This document shows positions 62,398-64,000 of a DNA stretch of 64,000 nt, piece by piece. Source of the stretch: an uncultured bacterium (lineage in GTDB: Bacteria; CSSED10-310; CALFER01); the NCBI GenBank assembly GCA_937951895.1, contig CALFER010000020.1, forward strand, positions 1 through 64,000, in the 5' to 3' direction. A program made the position numbers and the translations under genes. The notes under the pieces were generated by a model that was given only the letters and a program-made list of their open reading frames with translations, searched no databases and was not told the DNA's origin. Every line of letters begins with the position of its first letter. Within the stretch, counting starts at the first letter, position 1.

Positions 62398-63839
62398 GGT
62401 GCCTGTCTCCGCAGCGTGATGTTCCTCAAACGCAACGGCGAACTGCCGTGCGTGAGCGCCGTGATCTGAACGGGTTGCCCCTTGGCGCATCCGTAGATGC
62501 CCGCAGGCCTCCATTCGGACTCTCCGCAAATCGCATCCACGGAACTCCAGAACGAAGGATTCGATCCCTCGTACGTGACGTTATACAAGGGCTCCTCGAC
62601 CCGGCCATTCCGGATCCGCCGGCAGTAATCGCCTCCGAATTGAAAATTGATTCGCTGATGATCAATGCTGTAGCTGTCCATGCCATCGACGAGAATACCA
62701 TTGGAGGTGTCCGCGATGAGTTGTTCGAGTGATGGAGAACCTGCCGGTCCCGGGTCGATACAGACATTGGGCATCCGGAGAATTGGGAAGGAAGACCAGT
62801 TGTCTGCGTACGCGCACGCACGGCTCCGGTCGAAACCGGCCAGTGGGGCCGTATCTCGGGTCGCGGCGTAATCCATGAGAATCCCGCCAGAGATCATCGG
62901 CCACCGTCCGCACGGAACGCCGTCATCGTCGTATCCGCACGAGGCCATGCCATGGTCGCGGGTACGATCCGCCGTGACATTGAAGATCTCCGATCCGTAT
63001 CGATACGTGCCGAGTTTCTCGCGGGTGGCGAACGATGTCCCGGCATAATCGGCTTCCCAGCCGAGGATCCGGTCGAGTTCGAGGGCATGGCCGATGGTTT
63101 CGTGGATGATCAATCGGGTGTGGGATGGCAGGAGGATCAGATCGATACGCTCTTCCGTCGGTTCCGGCGCCGTGAGTTTCTCGACAGCCTCCCGCGCGAC
63201 CCGCGGTGCTTCCTCGAGCACCGGCTGGCCCTCGATCCCCTCCCAGCCGATCTGGCGCGGACTGCCCTGATAATCCCGCGAGACGAACCGGCCGTTGCCG
63301 ACGGCGACCGCCGAAAAATCCACCGATGACCAGATCTGCATCTGATCCAGGAAACTGCCCAGCGTGCTGGCAAAGAGTTTGTGGCTGCGTTTGAAGTGCA
63401 TCCGGGCATGCGCCTCCTGCACCGACGCGTTCTCCCGGATCCGCCCGTTGATTTCCAGAAGCAGATCGGTCTTCTGTTTCAGCGGAACACTGAAAGGATC
63501 GATCCGAACCGGAGGACGCCACTCGGCGATGTAGGCGGTCAAGGGGGTCAATTCGAGATGCCTGCGGTTGATCCGGGCACTCAGGCGCGCGATTTCAACC
63601 GCCCGCTTTCCCAGAAGAGCCGCGGCATCTTCAGTCATCAATTCACCCGAAGCCTGCCCCCATGCCCCATCGATGTATGCCCGCACACAAAGCCCGGATT
63701 CCGTACTGTCCGACAGATGCTGGATCATCTGATCCCGCGTGGCAATCACCTGCGTGTCAAAGCACCCGAATCGAGCGTCCGCATAGACAGCGCCATCGAG
63801 CGCCGCTGTTTCAAGCGCTGCATCGAGAATTTTCTTCAT
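62394..63839 (-). CDS. tldD: TldD-like zinc metalloprotease subunit
   Basis: 481 residues. The zinc site is HETIGHALELD with His246, Glu247 and His251, the TldD hallmark, and a Cys/His region follows downstream. LMDYAATRDTA and PNVCIDPG are family segments. It forms the active half of the TldD/TldE heterodimer with the next gene, which it overlaps by 4 bases. It is also coupled to the partial gene upstream by ATGA. Confidence 0.88.
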   Translation of the reverse strand: MKKILDAALETAALDGAVYADARFGCFDTQVIATRDQMIQHLSDSTESGLCVRAYIDGAWGQASGELMTEDAAALLGKRAVEIARLSARINRRHLELTPLTAYIAEWRPPVRIDPFSVPLKQKTDLLLEINGRIRENASVQEAHARMHFKRSHKLFASTLGSFLDQMQIWSSVDFSAVAVGNGRFVSRDYQGSPRQIGWEGIEGQPVLEEAPRVAREAVEKLTAPEPTEERIDLILLPSHTRLIIHETIGHALELDRILGWEADYAGTSFATREKLGTYRYGSEIFNVTADRTRDHGMASCGYDDDGVPCGRWPMISGGILMDYAATRDTAPLAGFDRSRACAYADNWSSFPILRMPNVCIDPGPAGSPSLEQLIADTSNGILVDGMDSYSIDHQRINFQFGGDYCRRIRNGRVEEPLYNVTYEGSNPSFWSSVDAICGESEWRPAGIYGCAKGQPVQITALTHGSSPLRLRNITLRRQAP

Positions 63840-64000
63840 GAGCGAATTCCTGTCCAGTTACCGAGCAGGCCGACTCCGAGAATGATCTGGCGGCCGGTGC
63901 CCTCGAGAATCATCTCGCAGTTGACCCGGAATGTTCCAACGGCCGAATACGCCGCGGCCCGATCGATTCGACCGGAACCCAGAAGGATTCCGAGTACCGA
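63836..64000 (-). CDS. C-terminal fragment of an unknown protein at the right edge
   Basis: Only the last 54 residues are in the window; the frame is open to the edge and the TGA overlaps the tldD start as ATGA. The visible end (VNCEMILEGTGRQIILGVGLLGNW) is not enough to assign a family. Translational coupling suggests a functional link with the TldD/TldE pair. Confidence 0.55.
   Translation of the reverse strand, partial: SVLGILLGSGRIDRAAAYSAVGTFRVNCEMILEGTGRQIILGVGLLGNWTGIRS

Overview
The window looks like a contig from an uncultivated, Gram-negative-type (two-membrane), aerobically respiring bacterium. Supporting signs are a TolC-type outer-membrane factor with an ABC/membrane-fusion system, c-type cytochrome lipoproteins, an alternative complex III plus cbb3-type oxidase cluster, a Hanks-type kinase with TPRs, and very large secreted proteins with Thr-Pro linkers. 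The background is moderately high in GC. I cannot assign a phylum from sequence alone; the mix resembles candidate phyla around the PVC/FCB groups.

Region 1 (1-24.7 kb, all minus strand) is a giant surface or polymorphic-toxin locus. In transcription order it has a 3981-residue secreted multidomain protein (alpha-toroid, CARDB, PA14-like, FlgD-like and DNRLRE-like modules), a transglutaminase-like ORF, an RHS protein with a kelch propeller inserted in the shell, a C-terminal toxin-like domain with a 4-bp-overlapping membrane-anchored candidate immunity gene, and a displaced 5'-truncated copy of the rhs 3' region that runs off the left edge. The transglutaminase and RHS ORFs share one reading frame and are split by a single TAA.

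Region 2 (24.8-33.4 kb) has a GT-C membrane glycosyltransferase on the minus strand. Facing it is a plus-strand efflux operon, tetR - outer-membrane factor - MFP lipoprotein - two ABC ATPases - two ABC-2 permeases, laid out like E. coli cecR-ybhGFSR. A perfect 11-bp-arm palindrome lies just before tetR.

Region 3 (33.4-38.8 kb) has a REP/REPIN array around a REP-associated tyrosine transposase, a methyltransferase, a DUF1838-like secreted protein, and a secreted redoxin. In the redoxin an in-frame UGA replaces the first cysteine of the CxxC motif and is followed by a SECIS-like hairpin, so it is a strong candidate selenoprotein that ordinary gene callers split in two.

Region 4 (38.8-49.3 kb, minus strand) is a tightly overlapping respiratory operon: actB-actC-actD-actF-actA, then ccoN, a ccoO/ccoP-like diheme fusion, small CcoS-like and CcoP-N-terminus-like membrane subunits, and an ActE-like monoheme lipoprotein. 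It would carry electrons from quinol through alternative complex III to a cbb3-like oxygen reductase.

Region 5 (49.6-64 kb) holds L-2-hydroxyglutarate oxidase, an MCE-like membrane protein, a secreted TPR-esterase, a Ser/Thr kinase with TPRs, a sugar-modification group (carbamoyltransferase, sugar nucleotidyltransferase, two GT2 enzymes, GalU) and a TldD/TldE protease pair. No rRNA, tRNA or CRISPR array was seen.
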